Of a stretch of 22,618 nucleotides of DNA, positions 1 to 6,616 are shown piece after piece. Each line of letters opens with the position of its first letter. The first letter of the stretch is position 1. Source of the stretch: UBA10133 sp964528565. GTDB lineage: Bacteria > Patescibacteriota > Microgenomatia > UBA1400 > MFAQ01. Location: assembly GCA_964528565.1 (NCBI GenBank), contig CAZGSP010000065.1, positions 1 to 22,618 of the forward strand, in the 5' to 3' direction. Position numbers and translations under genes: made by a program. A model generated the notes under the pieces. The model saw nothing but the letters and a program-made list of their open reading frames with translations. It did not search any database and was not told where the DNA came from.

Positions 1-58
1 AGCAGGATGGAACCCCCCGCCAACGAGGCGGGGGCCTGCGTAGAGGTAGTTTTTTTGT
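1..58 (+). terminator. GC-rich hairpin followed by a T tract
   Basis: An 8-bp stem (14-21 with 27-34, loop AACGA) sits inside an outer GCAGG/CCTGC pairing (2-6 with 35-39). Seven T residues follow at 50-56. The 10-nt gap between stem and T run is long for a simple intrinsic terminator, so this could also be the 3' end of a structured RNA whose start lies outside the window. It probably ends the unit to the left. Confidence 0.5.
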
Positions 59-59
59 A

Positions 60-202
60 AATTAAAATCGTTTGGTTCGAAGCCCGCCAAAAACCATACT
101 CCCGCGTAACTATCTCGCCTGAGTACAGGTTCCCTTCGGCTCGTATGTACATGGTCCGTGCGGTTTGTTGGCTAGTCTTCTGCACCTATCACGATTTTAA
201 TT
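60..202 (+). ncRNA. Structured RNA-like element, copy A, upstream of thrS
   Basis: This intergenic stretch folds as nested helices. P1 is a perfect 12-bp stem (60-71 with 191-202). P2 pairs GGT and GAAG (74-76, 79-82) with CTTC and ACC (177-180, 184-186). P3 is about 10 bp (86-95 with 162-172, one bulged G). An apical TACTC/GAGTA hairpin (97-101 with 121-125) follows, and CCGTGC precedes the P3 3' strand. The same architecture recurs at 18023-18144, with different bases but preserved pairing in P1 and P3. I do not recognise the family. It could be a cis-acting leader of thrS, which starts 22 nt after P1, or an independent small RNA. No T-box motif was seen. Strand is inferred from the downstream gene. 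Confidence 0.6.
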
Positions 203-223
203 CTTATTAATTTATTAAATAAA

Positions 224-2017
224 ATGTCGAAAAAACTAGATGATAAATATATAAAAATGGATGAGAGTAAGCAGAAAATGCTTGAGCTTAGACATACGGC
301 CGAGCACGTGCTTCACACGGCGATGCAAAAGCTCTATCCTAATCTGAAGAAAGCGATGGGGCCGGCGACCGAGGATGGTTTTTATTTTGACTTTGATTTG
401 GAGGACAAGGTGACGGAAGCGGATTTCCCGGCGATTGAAAAAGAGATGGCCAGAATAATCAAGTCCGGATCGAAGATGGTGAGGCGGGAGATCGACGCCG
501 ATGAGGCCAAGAAATTGTTTGCGGGAAATCCGTACAAGACTGAGTGGGTTGAAGAGATCGCCGGAAGAGGGGAAAAATTTTCAACATATCAAATGACTTT
601 ACCCGATGGGAAGGTGATAGACGAAGATCTGTGTTCCGGGCCACATTTGGACAGCGTGTCGGAAATCGGGGCGTATAAGCTCTTGTCGGTAGCCGGCGCT
701 TACTGGCATGGGGACGAGAAAAACAAAATGCTGACGAGGATTTATGGAACAGCGTATGAGACTCAAGAGGAGCTGGATAAGTATGTGGCCCAAGTTGAGG
801 AAGCCAAGAAGCGGGACCACCGGAAACTGGGCAAAGAGCTGGATCTGTTTTCGTTTTCCGATTTGGTTGGAAGCGGTCTGCCTCTTTATTCGTCTAAGGG
901 GGCTTTTGTGAGAAGAACCCTGAATAATTTTGTGGAAGAGATGCAGTTTGCCGAAGGATATACCCAGGTATGGACGCCACAAATTGCCAAGGCGGATCTG
1001 TTTAAGACTTCCGGTCATTACGATAAATATAAGGACTCGATGTTCCGGGTAGTCTCCAATTTTTCGGAGGAGGAAATGTTCCTCAAACCCATGAACTGCC
1101 CTCAACATACTCAGATATATGCGGCCCAAGCCAGAAGTTACCGCGATCTGCCTCTGCGGCTCACCGACTTTGCCATGCTCTACCGGGACGAAAAACCGGG
1201 TGAGTTGTCCGGTCTGGGAAGAGTCAGAGCTTTTTCACAAGACGACTGTCATATATTTTGCCGGGAAGATCAGGTCGATGCAGAAATAGATACGGCCTTG
1301 CAGATGACGAAAAAAATCATGGAGACTTTTGGCTTTAAGTATAAATACAGACTGTCGACAAGAGATATGGATCATCAGGAAAAATATTTGGGGGATCCGG
1401 CCGTCTGGGATAGGGTGGAGAAGTGGGCGGAGGAAATTATGGACAGAAATAAGATCGAGTATTTCCAAGGACCGGGAGAAGCGGCTTTTTATGCACCAAA
1501 GATGGACCTCATCGCTACCGATGCTCTCGGCAGGGATTGGCAATTGTCGACACTCCAAATCGATTTTGTGATGCCGGAAAGATTTGGTTTGGTTTATACC
1601 GATCAGGACGGTACACAGAAAGCGCCGGTGATGCTTCATCGGGCGATACTCGGTTCGGCCGAAAGGATGATGATGATCTTGATCGAACACTTTGCCGGAG
1701 CGTTTCCGGTATGGCTTTCTCCGGTTCAGGTGACGATCCTGCCTATTTCCGAGAAAATAATTGCATTTTCTGAGGACGTTTTGAAGAAACTGGAGGAAAA
1801 GGGAATCAGAGTGGAGCTTAACCGGGATGCTGATTCTTTGGGCAAGAAGATCAGAAATGCCGAGTCTTCAAAAGTGCCTTACATGCTGATCATTGGAGAA
1901 AAAGAAGTGGGAACCGGACAAGTGTCGGTCAGAGCCAGAGGACAAAAAGATCTGGGGACAATGGAAGTTCAAAAATTTGCCGATATGATCAAAAATCAAG
2001 AAGTTAATAAAAATTAA
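224..2017 (+). CDS. thrS: Threonyl-tRNA synthetase lacking the N-terminal TGS domain
   Basis: This class II synthetase charges tRNA-Thr in the cytoplasm. The second editing (SAD) domain comes first: HTAEH at residues 24-28 and CSGPH at 137-141 are its metal/editing motifs. The catalytic core carries the zinc-ligand Cys in MNCP (292), motif 2 with GLGRVRAFSQDDCHIF (330-345, including the second ligand His343), and motif 3 with the third His in MLHRAI and the GSAERM segment. The C-terminal ~100 residues are the HGTP anticodon-binding domain. At 597 aa it is shorter than the usual ~640 aa because the ~60-residue N-terminal TGS domain is absent. ATG 224 was chosen because the protein begins just before the SAD domain; Met12 is an alternative. 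It overlaps the next gene by one base (TAATG). A structured element lies directly upstream. Confidence 0.97.
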   Translation: MSKKLDDKYIKMDESKQKMLELRHTAEHVLHTAMQKLYPNLKKAMGPATEDGFYFDFDLEDKVTEADFPAIEKEMARIIKSGSKMVRREIDADEAKKLFAGNPYKTEWVEEIAGRGEKFSTYQMTLPDGKVIDEDLCSGPHLDSVSEIGAYKLLSVAGAYWHGDEKNKMLTRIYGTAYETQEELDKYVAQVEEAKKRDHRKLGKELDLFSFSDLVGSGLPLYSSKGAFVRRTLNNFVEEMQFAEGYTQVWTPQIAKADLFKTSGHYDKYKDSMFRVVSNFSEEEMFLKPMNCPQHTQIYAAQARSYRDLPLRLTDFAMLYRDEKPGELSGLGRVRAFSQDDCHIFCREDQVDAEIDTALQMTKKIMETFGFKYKYRLSTRDMDHQEKYLGDPAVWDRVEKWAEEIMDRNKIEYFQGPGEAAFYAPKMDLIATDALGRDWQLSTLQIDFVMPERFGLVYTDQDGTQKAPVMLHRAILGSAERMMMILIEHFAGAFPVWLSPVQVTILPISEKIIAFSEDVLKKLEEKGIRVELNRDADSLGKKIRNAESSKVPYMLIIGEKEVGTGQVSVRARGQKDLGTMEVQKFADMIKNQEVNKN

Positions 2018-2766
2018 TGGAAAGTATTGATAACCCACAGACCCCTAGAGCGGAGACAAATAGATCATTATATGGAAAAGAGTACGGTGAAGTTCAAGGA
2101 AGAGGTGTAGCCGCCGAATACCTAAAAATTCTGGATGATAAGCTGACAGGTAATGAAGGAAAGGTAATCGAATTGGGGGTGGGTTCCGGATCACTGATTC
2201 CGTTTCTCGAAAGTAAGTTCGGGAAGAAAAACGTCTTTGGACTAGATATAGGATGGATTTTGAGAAATAGTCAGTTTAATAAAGATAAAAATAATATTGA
2301 AGGCGACATCGAAAGTTTACCGATTGCAAACGATTCAGTTGATAGGATAGTATCGCTTCATACTTTTGAGCATGCCCCGGATTTGCAATTGGCACTCGAA
2401 GAAGTAGAGAGAGTGTTAACTCCAGGTGGAGAAGCTATTTTGGTAGTTCCTAGACCACAGTTTAAATTACGACAACTTGGGGCTCTGGTGGATACTTTAA
2501 GAATGTATGCCGGATTTGAAAAATTAAAGGAGTCATGGGTTGAAGCAGAGGGTAATAAAGTTTTAAGTATTTGGAATCAACTTAAATTAGCTTGGAATAA
2601 GGCAGGGGAGTACCATGTCCAGAATGTAACTCCAAAGAAAATTGAGGACGCGGGAACAAACCTAGTAATTACGGATGCAAAAAGTGTTTTGGTCCCGCGG
2701 GAAATGGGATCATCCTGGGTTATCACTTTAAAGAAAATCGATAAAAATGAGGTGGCTAAGTCATAG
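2017..2766 (+). CDS. Class I SAM-dependent methyltransferase (Methyltransf_11-like)
   Basis: A Rossmann-fold methyltransferase of 249 aa. Motif I is VIELGVGSGSL (residues 50-60), the acidic residue binding SAM ribose is in FGLDIG (Asp77), GDIESLPI (96-103) follows, and the post-motif segment is PGGEAILVVP (136-145). The C-terminal ~100 residues show no recognisable specificity domain, so the substrate cannot be named. The start codon overlaps the thrS stop by one base, suggesting translational coupling. By eye the gene is more A/T-rich than thrS and tyrS on either side, which may mean a later insertion into the synthetase cluster. The function could be small-molecule, lipid or tRNA methylation; nothing in the sequence decides. 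Confidence 0.85.
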   Translation: MESIDNPQTPRAETNRSLYGKEYGEVQGRGVAAEYLKILDDKLTGNEGKVIELGVGSGSLIPFLESKFGKKNVFGLDIGWILRNSQFNKDKNNIEGDIESLPIANDSVDRIVSLHTFEHAPDLQLALEEVERVLTPGGEAILVVPRPQFKLRQLGALVDTLRMYAGFEKLKESWVEAEGNKVLSIWNQLKLAWNKAGEYHVQNVTPKKIEDAGTNLVITDAKSVLVPREMGSSWVITLKKIDKNEVAKS

Positions 2767-2772
2767 TAGAAT
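2767..2772 (+). promoter_or_regulatory. -10 box for leaderless tyrS
   Basis: TAGAAT lies 6 nt before the tyrS ATG and overlaps the end of the methyltransferase gene. Transcription would begin at or next to the start codon. No -35 box was evident. Confidence 0.5.
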
Positions 2773-2778
2773 ACAGAT

Positions 2779-3996
2779 ATGGATGAATTAAAGAAGAAAG
2801 AATTAATTGAGAGTTTTTTGACCCGAGGGGTGGAGAATATTATCCCCGGCCGGGCAGAGCTTGAGAAACTACTGTATTCGGACAAGAAACTAAATGTCTA
2901 TTTGGGGATCGATCCGACGGCAACCAGAATTCATTTGGGACACGCTTTTCCACTACGGAAACTGCAGATCTTGGCCGACCTCGGTCACAACGTGACATTT
3001 TTGATCGGGGACTTTACCGCAAAAGTGGGAGACACTTCCGACAAAGAAGCGGAGAGGCCGATCTTGACCGACGAACAGATCGAAGAGAATTTTCAAACAT
3101 ACAAAAGACAAGCGGCGAAGTTTTTGGATTTTGACAAAGTACAGGTGCACCACAACAGCGAGTGGTTGAGCAAGCTAAACTTTGGTGACGTGCTGAAACT
3201 GACCAGAAATTTTTCCTTGAATGACTTTATTAGCCGTGAACTGATCAAGAAAAGATTGACTGAAGGTAAGCCCGTGAGTTTGCCGGAAGTGCTGTACCCC
3301 ATCATGCAAGGATACGACAGTTACTTTATGGATACGGATATCCAACTGGGGGGTACCGACCAGACTTTTAATATGCAAGCAGGAAGAACTCTACAGAAAA
3401 ACTTGAGAAACAAAGAGTCAAATATCGTGGCGAATGGATTTTTGCCCGGGACCGATGGCCGCAAAATGAGCAAGAGCTGGGGAAACGCCATTTGGATCGA
3501 AGATGCACCAGAAGAGATATACGGAAAGATAATGTCGGTTGCCGATGACGTACTGCTCACCTACTTCCTGATGGGGACAAATGCTTCTCAACAGGTGATT
3601 GACGAAGCGAAAGTGAGACTGGAAAAGGGGGAGAATCCGATGAATCTCAAGAAAGAACTGGCCAAGATAATTGTGCAGGAACTGCACGGTGTAGATGCGG
3701 TAGCTATGGCGGAAGAACACTTTAGGAAGACGGTAGTGGAGAAGGTAGCCGGAGAAGACACTCCGGTAATAAAAGTGGATTTTGCGGTGCCGGTACTGGG
3801 ATCCGAAGCTTCACTCGCCGCTTACGCCCTTGCCAATGGTCTGGTTTCCAGCAATACCGAGTTTAAAACTCTATTGAAGGAAGGGGCGATCTATTTGAAT
3901 GAAAAACGGATCGAAGGCGAAGCCGAACTTCCATTAAATCAGGGAGAAAATGTGGTGAGAATCGGGAAGAGAAAGTACTTGAAATTGGTGAAGTAA
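2779..3996 (+). CDS. tyrS: Tyrosyl-tRNA synthetase
   Basis: This class I synthetase of 405 aa charges tRNA-Tyr. The HIGH motif is HLGH at residues 52-55 within a GIDPTATRIHLGH context, the tyrosine-binding helix contains YPIMQGYDSYFMDTDIQLGG (173-192), and the KMSKS loop is at 229-233. The C-terminal ~55 residues form an S4-like tRNA-binding domain with the pattern LLKEGAIYLNEKRI. Length and order match the complete bacterial enzyme. ATG 2779 is supported by a -10 box 6 nt upstream. The ybaK-like gene follows after 6 nt and is probably co-transcribed. Confidence 0.97.
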   Translation: MDELKKKELIESFLTRGVENIIPGRAELEKLLYSDKKLNVYLGIDPTATRIHLGHAFPLRKLQILADLGHNVTFLIGDFTAKVGDTSDKEAERPILTDEQIEENFQTYKRQAAKFLDFDKVQVHHNSEWLSKLNFGDVLKLTRNFSLNDFISRELIKKRLTEGKPVSLPEVLYPIMQGYDSYFMDTDIQLGGTDQTFNMQAGRTLQKNLRNKESNIVANGFLPGTDGRKMSKSWGNAIWIEDAPEEIYGKIMSVADDVLLTYFLMGTNASQQVIDEAKVRLEKGENPMNLKKELAKIIVQELHGVDAVAMAEEHFRKTVVEKVAGEDTPVIKVDFAVPVLGSEASLAAYALANGLVSSNTEFKTLLKEGAIYLNEKRIEGEAELPLNQGENVVRIGKRKYLKLVK

Positions 3997-4002
3997 CTGT
4001 CC

Positions 4003-4491
4003 ATGGAATATCACCCCGTCGTAAATAAGATCGTTTCACTGCTTAAAGAGAACAATTATTGGTTTGAATCGTTTGAGCATGAGGCGGTCCGAACAAGTGA
4101 GGAAGCGGCTAAAATTCGAACCGGTTACTCTTTGGATCAGGGTGCAAAAGCGATGATCGTACGCATAAAGAGAACGGAGTCCGACAAGATATTTGTGATG
4201 TTGGTGGTTCCGGCAAACTTAAGATTTGACGAGCGAAAGGTGAAAGATTTTTTTGGGGCGAAAGATATCCGTTTTGCATCCGAAGAGGAGGTGGAAAAGA
4301 TCACCGGAGGAGTACTACCGGGAGGAGTCCCTCCATTTGGAAACCTGTTTGGTCTGGAAATCATCACCGATCCGAAGCTACTTGATAACGAAAAGATAAT
4401 TTTTAACGCCGGTGATAAACGATTTTCGATCGCCCTGAAGTCCGAAGACTATGTGAAGCTGGTTCGGCCTCAAATAGCCTCAATAACCTGA
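4003..4491 (+). CDS. YbaK/ProX-family aminoacyl-tRNA deacylase
   Basis: A single-domain 162-aa protein of the YbaK / prolyl-tRNA-synthetase-associated family, which hydrolyses mischarged tRNAs in trans. Visible family marks are the conserved Lys in QGAKAMIVR (Lys49), the glycine/proline loop GGVLPGGVPPFG (102-113) and NAGDKRFSI (135-143). Substrate specificity among subfamilies (Cys-tRNA-Pro, Ala-tRNA-Pro and others) cannot be read from sequence alone. It lies 6 nt after tyrS in a synthetase cluster, consistent with a proofreading role. It ends in TGA immediately before the hisS attenuator promoter. Confidence 0.88.
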   Translation: MEYHPVVNKIVSLLKENNYWFESFEHEAVRTSEEAAKIRTGYSLDQGAKAMIVRIKRTESDKIFVMLVVPANLRFDERKVKDFFGAKDIRFASEEEVEKITGGVLPGGVPPFGNLFGLEIITDPKLLDNEKIIFNAGDKRFSIALKSEDYVKLVRPQIASIT

Positions 4492-4500
4492 CGGATAAGG

Positions 4501-4506
4501 TATAAT
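4501..4506 (+). promoter_or_regulatory. -10 box (consensus TATAAT) for the his leader transcript
   Basis: A perfect TATAAT lies 6 nt before the ATG of the leader peptide, so the attenuated transcript would start at or next to that ATG. No clear -35 box is present. Confidence 0.7.
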
Positions 4507-4512
4507 GCTTCC

Positions 4513-4575
4513 ATGAGTAAGTTAAATGGAGCCATCCATCACACCCACCTTAACCCCAATTCCGAGAGGGCTTAA
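4513..4575 (+). CDS. Histidine-rich leader peptide controlling hisS
   Basis: A 20-codon ORF encodes MSKLNGAIHHTHLNPNSERA. Three of four consecutive codons (4537-4548: CAT CAC ACC CAC) specify histidine, and the next complete gene is histidyl-tRNA synthetase. The peptide is leaderless: TATAAT ends 6 nt before its ATG. Its stop codon (4573-4575) lies inside RNA segment 2 of the attenuator. A ribosome finishing the peptide therefore masks segment 2, while a ribosome stalled at the His codons masks segment 1. This is the expected geometry for ribosome-mediated transcription attenuation as in enterobacterial amino-acid operons. The assignment is inferred from layout; expression is untested. Confidence 0.85.
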   Translation: MSKLNGAIHHTHLNPNSERA

Positions 4576-4623
4576 CGGATTTACTCAAAATATCGAATTA
4601 AGACCTCCTGAACGGGGTTTTTT
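4550..4623 (+). promoter_or_regulatory. Transcription attenuator: alternative 1:2, 2:3 and 3:4 hairpins
   Basis: Three competing pairings are visible. Segment 1 (4550-4557) pairs with segment 2 (4568-4575), 7 of 8 positions. Segment 2, extended to 4566-4575, pairs with segment 3 (4598-4607), 9 of 10 positions. Segment 3 (4600-4607) pairs with segment 4 (4614-4621), 8 pairs including two G-U, and a T tract follows. The 2:3 pairing and the 3:4 terminator are mutually exclusive. Low charged tRNA-His should stall the ribosome over segment 1, allow 2:3 and permit read-through into hisS. Confidence 0.82.
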
Positions 4624-4630
4624 CGTTTTT
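4600..4630 (+). terminator. Intrinsic terminator of the hisS attenuator
   Basis: The stem AAGACCTC/GGGGTTTT (4600-4607 with 4614-4621) has a 6-nt loop CTGAAC. The T tract runs 4618-4623 and continues after CG to 4630. It sits between the leader peptide and hisS. Confidence 0.8.
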
Positions 4631-4677
4631 GGAGGTGGTAGGAGGTATTATTAAGTAGGTTAATTGAACAAAATAAC

Positions 4678-5892
4678 ATGACACAAATACAAACACTAAA
4701 AGGATTCAGAGATTTTTTGCCGAAAGAAGCAAAGGCGCGACAGTGGTTGAAGAGAAAAATAGAGGAAGTTTTTGAACTATGGGGGTTTGATCCGATGGAA
4801 ACACCAACCCTGGAACCGCTGGAGCTATTTGAAGGAAAGATCGGTGAGGAGGAACAGCTATTCTTCAAATTTAAAGATAATGCCGGGCGGGAGGTAGCAC
4901 TTCGTTATGACCAAACGGTACCGACATGTAGAGTGGTGGGACAGTATGCGCAAGAGCTACCCATGCCTTTCCGGAGATATCAAATTCAACCGGCATTCCG
5001 AGCGGAAAAACCTCAGAAAGGAAGATACCGGGAGTTTGTGCAGTGTGATGCCGATATTTTTGGCGAGAGTTCTTACTTGGCGGATGCCGAGGTGATCGGA
5101 CTGTCTTTGGAGATTTACCGGAAATTGGGTTTTAAGAATGTCTGCGTTTCCGTTAATGACCGGGAGTTGCTCGAGGGCATTCCTTATAAAGCAATTGTGG
5201 CGATTGATAAACTGGAAAAGGTCGGGGAGCTGGGGGTAATAAGAGAGATGATCGAGAAGGGAATAGAAAGAGAACAAGCCATCAAGTATTTTAAACAGGT
5301 ACAGGATCTACGGCCCAACGAGAGAATTCGAAACATCTTCGCCTATTTGAAGGAAATTGGATTTGACGAAAGCTGGTATAAATTTGAACCGACTCTGTCG
5401 AGATCGTTTTCGTATTCGACCGGTCCAATTTGGGAGGTAAAGATAGAAGGATTTGGCAGTGGGTCGGTGTTGGGGGGTGAAAGATATGACGGACTGGTTA
5501 GTAAGATCGCCGGGGTAGAAATTCCCGGAACCGGGTTCGGTTTGGGATTTGACAGAACACTGGAAGCTTGTCAGCAATTTGGGCTGGTGCCGGAATTTTC
5601 GACGGTATCAAAAGTGCTTGTCTGTCTGATGGGGGGAGAGTATTTTGTGTCCGGGTTACTGGCGATGAAAAGTTTGAGAGAGGCCGGTATTGAAACCGAG
5701 ATCTACCCCAGTAAAGAAGTCAGGATCGACAAACAGTTAAAGTACGCAAACAAAAAAGGTATCCCGTATGTCCTAATTATTGGCGCAGATGAAGTTCAGG
5801 CCAAAAAGGTGTCGGTCAAGAATATGAAGACCGGGGAACAGAAGACCGTGTTCGTGGAAGATGCCATAAAAATCGTTAAACAAAATAACTGA
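4678..5892 (+). CDS. hisS: Histidyl-tRNA synthetase
   Basis: This class II synthetase of 404 aa charges tRNA-His. The N-terminal TLKGFRDFLP is the usual family opening, motif 2 is RRYQIQPAFRAEKPQKGRYR (99-118), the histidine-specific motif is LGGERYDGLV (about 264-273), and motif 3 is GTGFGLGFDR (about 283-292). The C-terminal ~90 residues form the HGTP anticodon-binding domain. Length is typical. It starts 47 nt after the attenuator T tract. GGAGG motifs at 4631-4646 are over 30 nt from the ATG, too far for an ordinary ribosome site. Expression is predicted to rise when histidyl-tRNA is scarce. Confidence 0.97.
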   Translation: MTQIQTLKGFRDFLPKEAKARQWLKRKIEEVFELWGFDPMETPTLEPLELFEGKIGEEEQLFFKFKDNAGREVALRYDQTVPTCRVVGQYAQELPMPFRRYQIQPAFRAEKPQKGRYREFVQCDADIFGESSYLADAEVIGLSLEIYRKLGFKNVCVSVNDRELLEGIPYKAIVAIDKLEKVGELGVIREMIEKGIEREQAIKYFKQVQDLRPNERIRNIFAYLKEIGFDESWYKFEPTLSRSFSYSTGPIWEVKIEGFGSGSVLGGERYDGLVSKIAGVEIPGTGFGLGFDRTLEACQQFGLVPEFSTVSKVLVCLMGGEYFVSGLLAMKSLREAGIETEIYPSKEVRIDKQLKYANKKGIPYVLIIGADEVQAKKVSVKNMKTGEQKTVFVEDAIKIVKQNN

Positions 5893-5906
5893 AGAAAGTC
5901 CGGTTG

Positions 5907-5915
5907 TGGTAGACT
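5907..5915 (+). promoter_or_regulatory. Extended -10 promoter for the two small genes
   Basis: TGGTAGACT (TGn plus TAGACT) would start transcription near 5922 and leave a ~50-nt leader before the 86-aa gene. This contrasts with the leaderless promoters elsewhere in the window. Confidence 0.4.
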
Positions 5916-5971
5916 ATTCCCGATAAGCAAGGGGGTACGGAGGCACATTTAATCACAAAAAGGAGAGGCCG

Positions 5972-6232
5972 ATGGATGATGAGATGCGAGAGAAACTGAT
6001 TGCTCTATGCGTAGACATTTACGCCCACGATCAACTTGATTGGGAAATCACATTGGCGGGTAACGGGACGAACGCCTTTGAAGCAAGCCGTGTAGCAAAT
6101 AAGATCTTGGAGATTCTTGGGATTGAGGAAGAAGGCGAGGAGTTCCAAGCGCTTTTGGCCAAGAGGGTCCGTGAGCTGAAAGAGCTATATGAACCGGAAG
6201 GGGAAGATGAAGATGACGAGGGTGAGGAGTAG
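5972..6232 (+). CDS. Small acidic protein of unknown function
   Basis: An 86-aa soluble protein I do not recognise. The first ~75 residues look alpha-helical; the last ~12 are nearly all Glu/Asp with a few Gly. There is no signal peptide or membrane segment. A good Shine-Dalgarno sequence (AAGGAG, 5960-5965) lies 6 nt before the ATG and supports the start. Next comes a 106-aa zinc-ribbon-like gene after 6 nt, so the two likely form an operon, ending at the terminator at 6587. A role through protein-protein or nucleic-acid-mimic contacts is possible but speculative. Confidence 0.7.
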   Translation: MDDEMREKLIALCVDIYAHDQLDWEITLAGNGTNAFEASRVANKILEILGIEEEGEEFQALLAKRVRELKELYEPEGEDEDDEGEE

Positions 6233-6238
6233 TTCATC

Positions 6239-6559
6239 ATGAAAAATCTAAAGTATTCAAACCCGATTCCTCCCAAAGCGTATCGATGCGGGAAGTGCAA
6301 GGTAACCGGAGTCAAACTCTGGCGGTATTATCTCTGGACCGATTTTCTCTGCGCCAAATGCGCGGCAAAATTAATAAATATCCCGGTGACCGACATTAAT
6401 GCAGATGGGGAGCTCAAAATGGAACATGGACAAATGACAAATGCAATTGGTTTTTATGTTCCTGCGGTTCCATACGAAGAATGTGTCGAGGACTACTGTT
6501 GGGCTTCGCCTCCCGATGCCGGTGAAAAGTGGTGGAAAGCTTTGCCGACGACAAAATAA
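6239..6559 (+). CDS. Small zinc-ribbon-like protein of unknown function
   Basis: A 106-aa protein with two CxxC pairs, CGKC at residues 17-20 and CAKC at 38-41, spaced as in a zinc ribbon with an aromatic stretch (LWRYYLW) between them. The C-terminal half (FYVPAVPYEECVEDYCWAS) is rich in aromatic residues and has two further cysteines. I do not recognise a specific family. It lies 6 nt after the acidic 86-aa gene and 27 nt before an intrinsic terminator, so the pair forms a defined unit. Nucleic-acid binding is a weak inference from the zinc-ribbon look. Confidence 0.72.
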   Translation: MKNLKYSNPIPPKAYRCGKCKVTGVKLWRYYLWTDFLCAKCAAKLINIPVTDINADGELKMEHGQMTNAIGFYVPAVPYEECVEDYCWASPPDAGEKWWKALPTTK

Positions 6560-6586
6560 AAGCAGATCCTGTTGCGAACATAGAAT

Positions 6587-6616
6587 ACCCTCCCCCAAGG
6601 AGGGTTCTTTTTTTAG
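6587..6616 (+). terminator. Intrinsic terminator between convergent genes
   Basis: ACCCTCC/GGAGGGT (6587-6593 with 6599-6605) with loop CCCAA is followed by TTCTTTTTTT. It ends the small-gene unit on +. Its T tract overlaps the glyS stop codon on the other strand. A weaker A/T tract on the minus side means it may also serve glyS. Confidence 0.85.

Noticed and set aside
74..82. tRNA T-loop (GGTTCGAA) in both structured elements
   Set aside because: No cloverleaf, acceptor stem or anticodon arm can be formed around it; the motif pairs with CTTCTGCACC instead.
60..202. T-box riboswitch for thrS
   Set aside because: No T-box sequence of the AGGGTGGNACCGCG type and no terminator/antiterminator pair were seen.
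145..210. 22-codon ORF upstream of thrS as a threonine leader peptide
   Set aside because: It contains one Thr codon, overlaps the 3' half of the structured element, and no terminator lies between it and thrS.
599..1129. Long minus-strand ORFs antisense to thrS and other real genes
   Set aside because: They lack recognisable protein features and sit opposite strongly conserved genes; they are frame shadows.
4631..4646. GGAGG motifs as the hisS Shine-Dalgarno
   Set aside because: They end more than 30 nt before the ATG, too far for a ribosome site.
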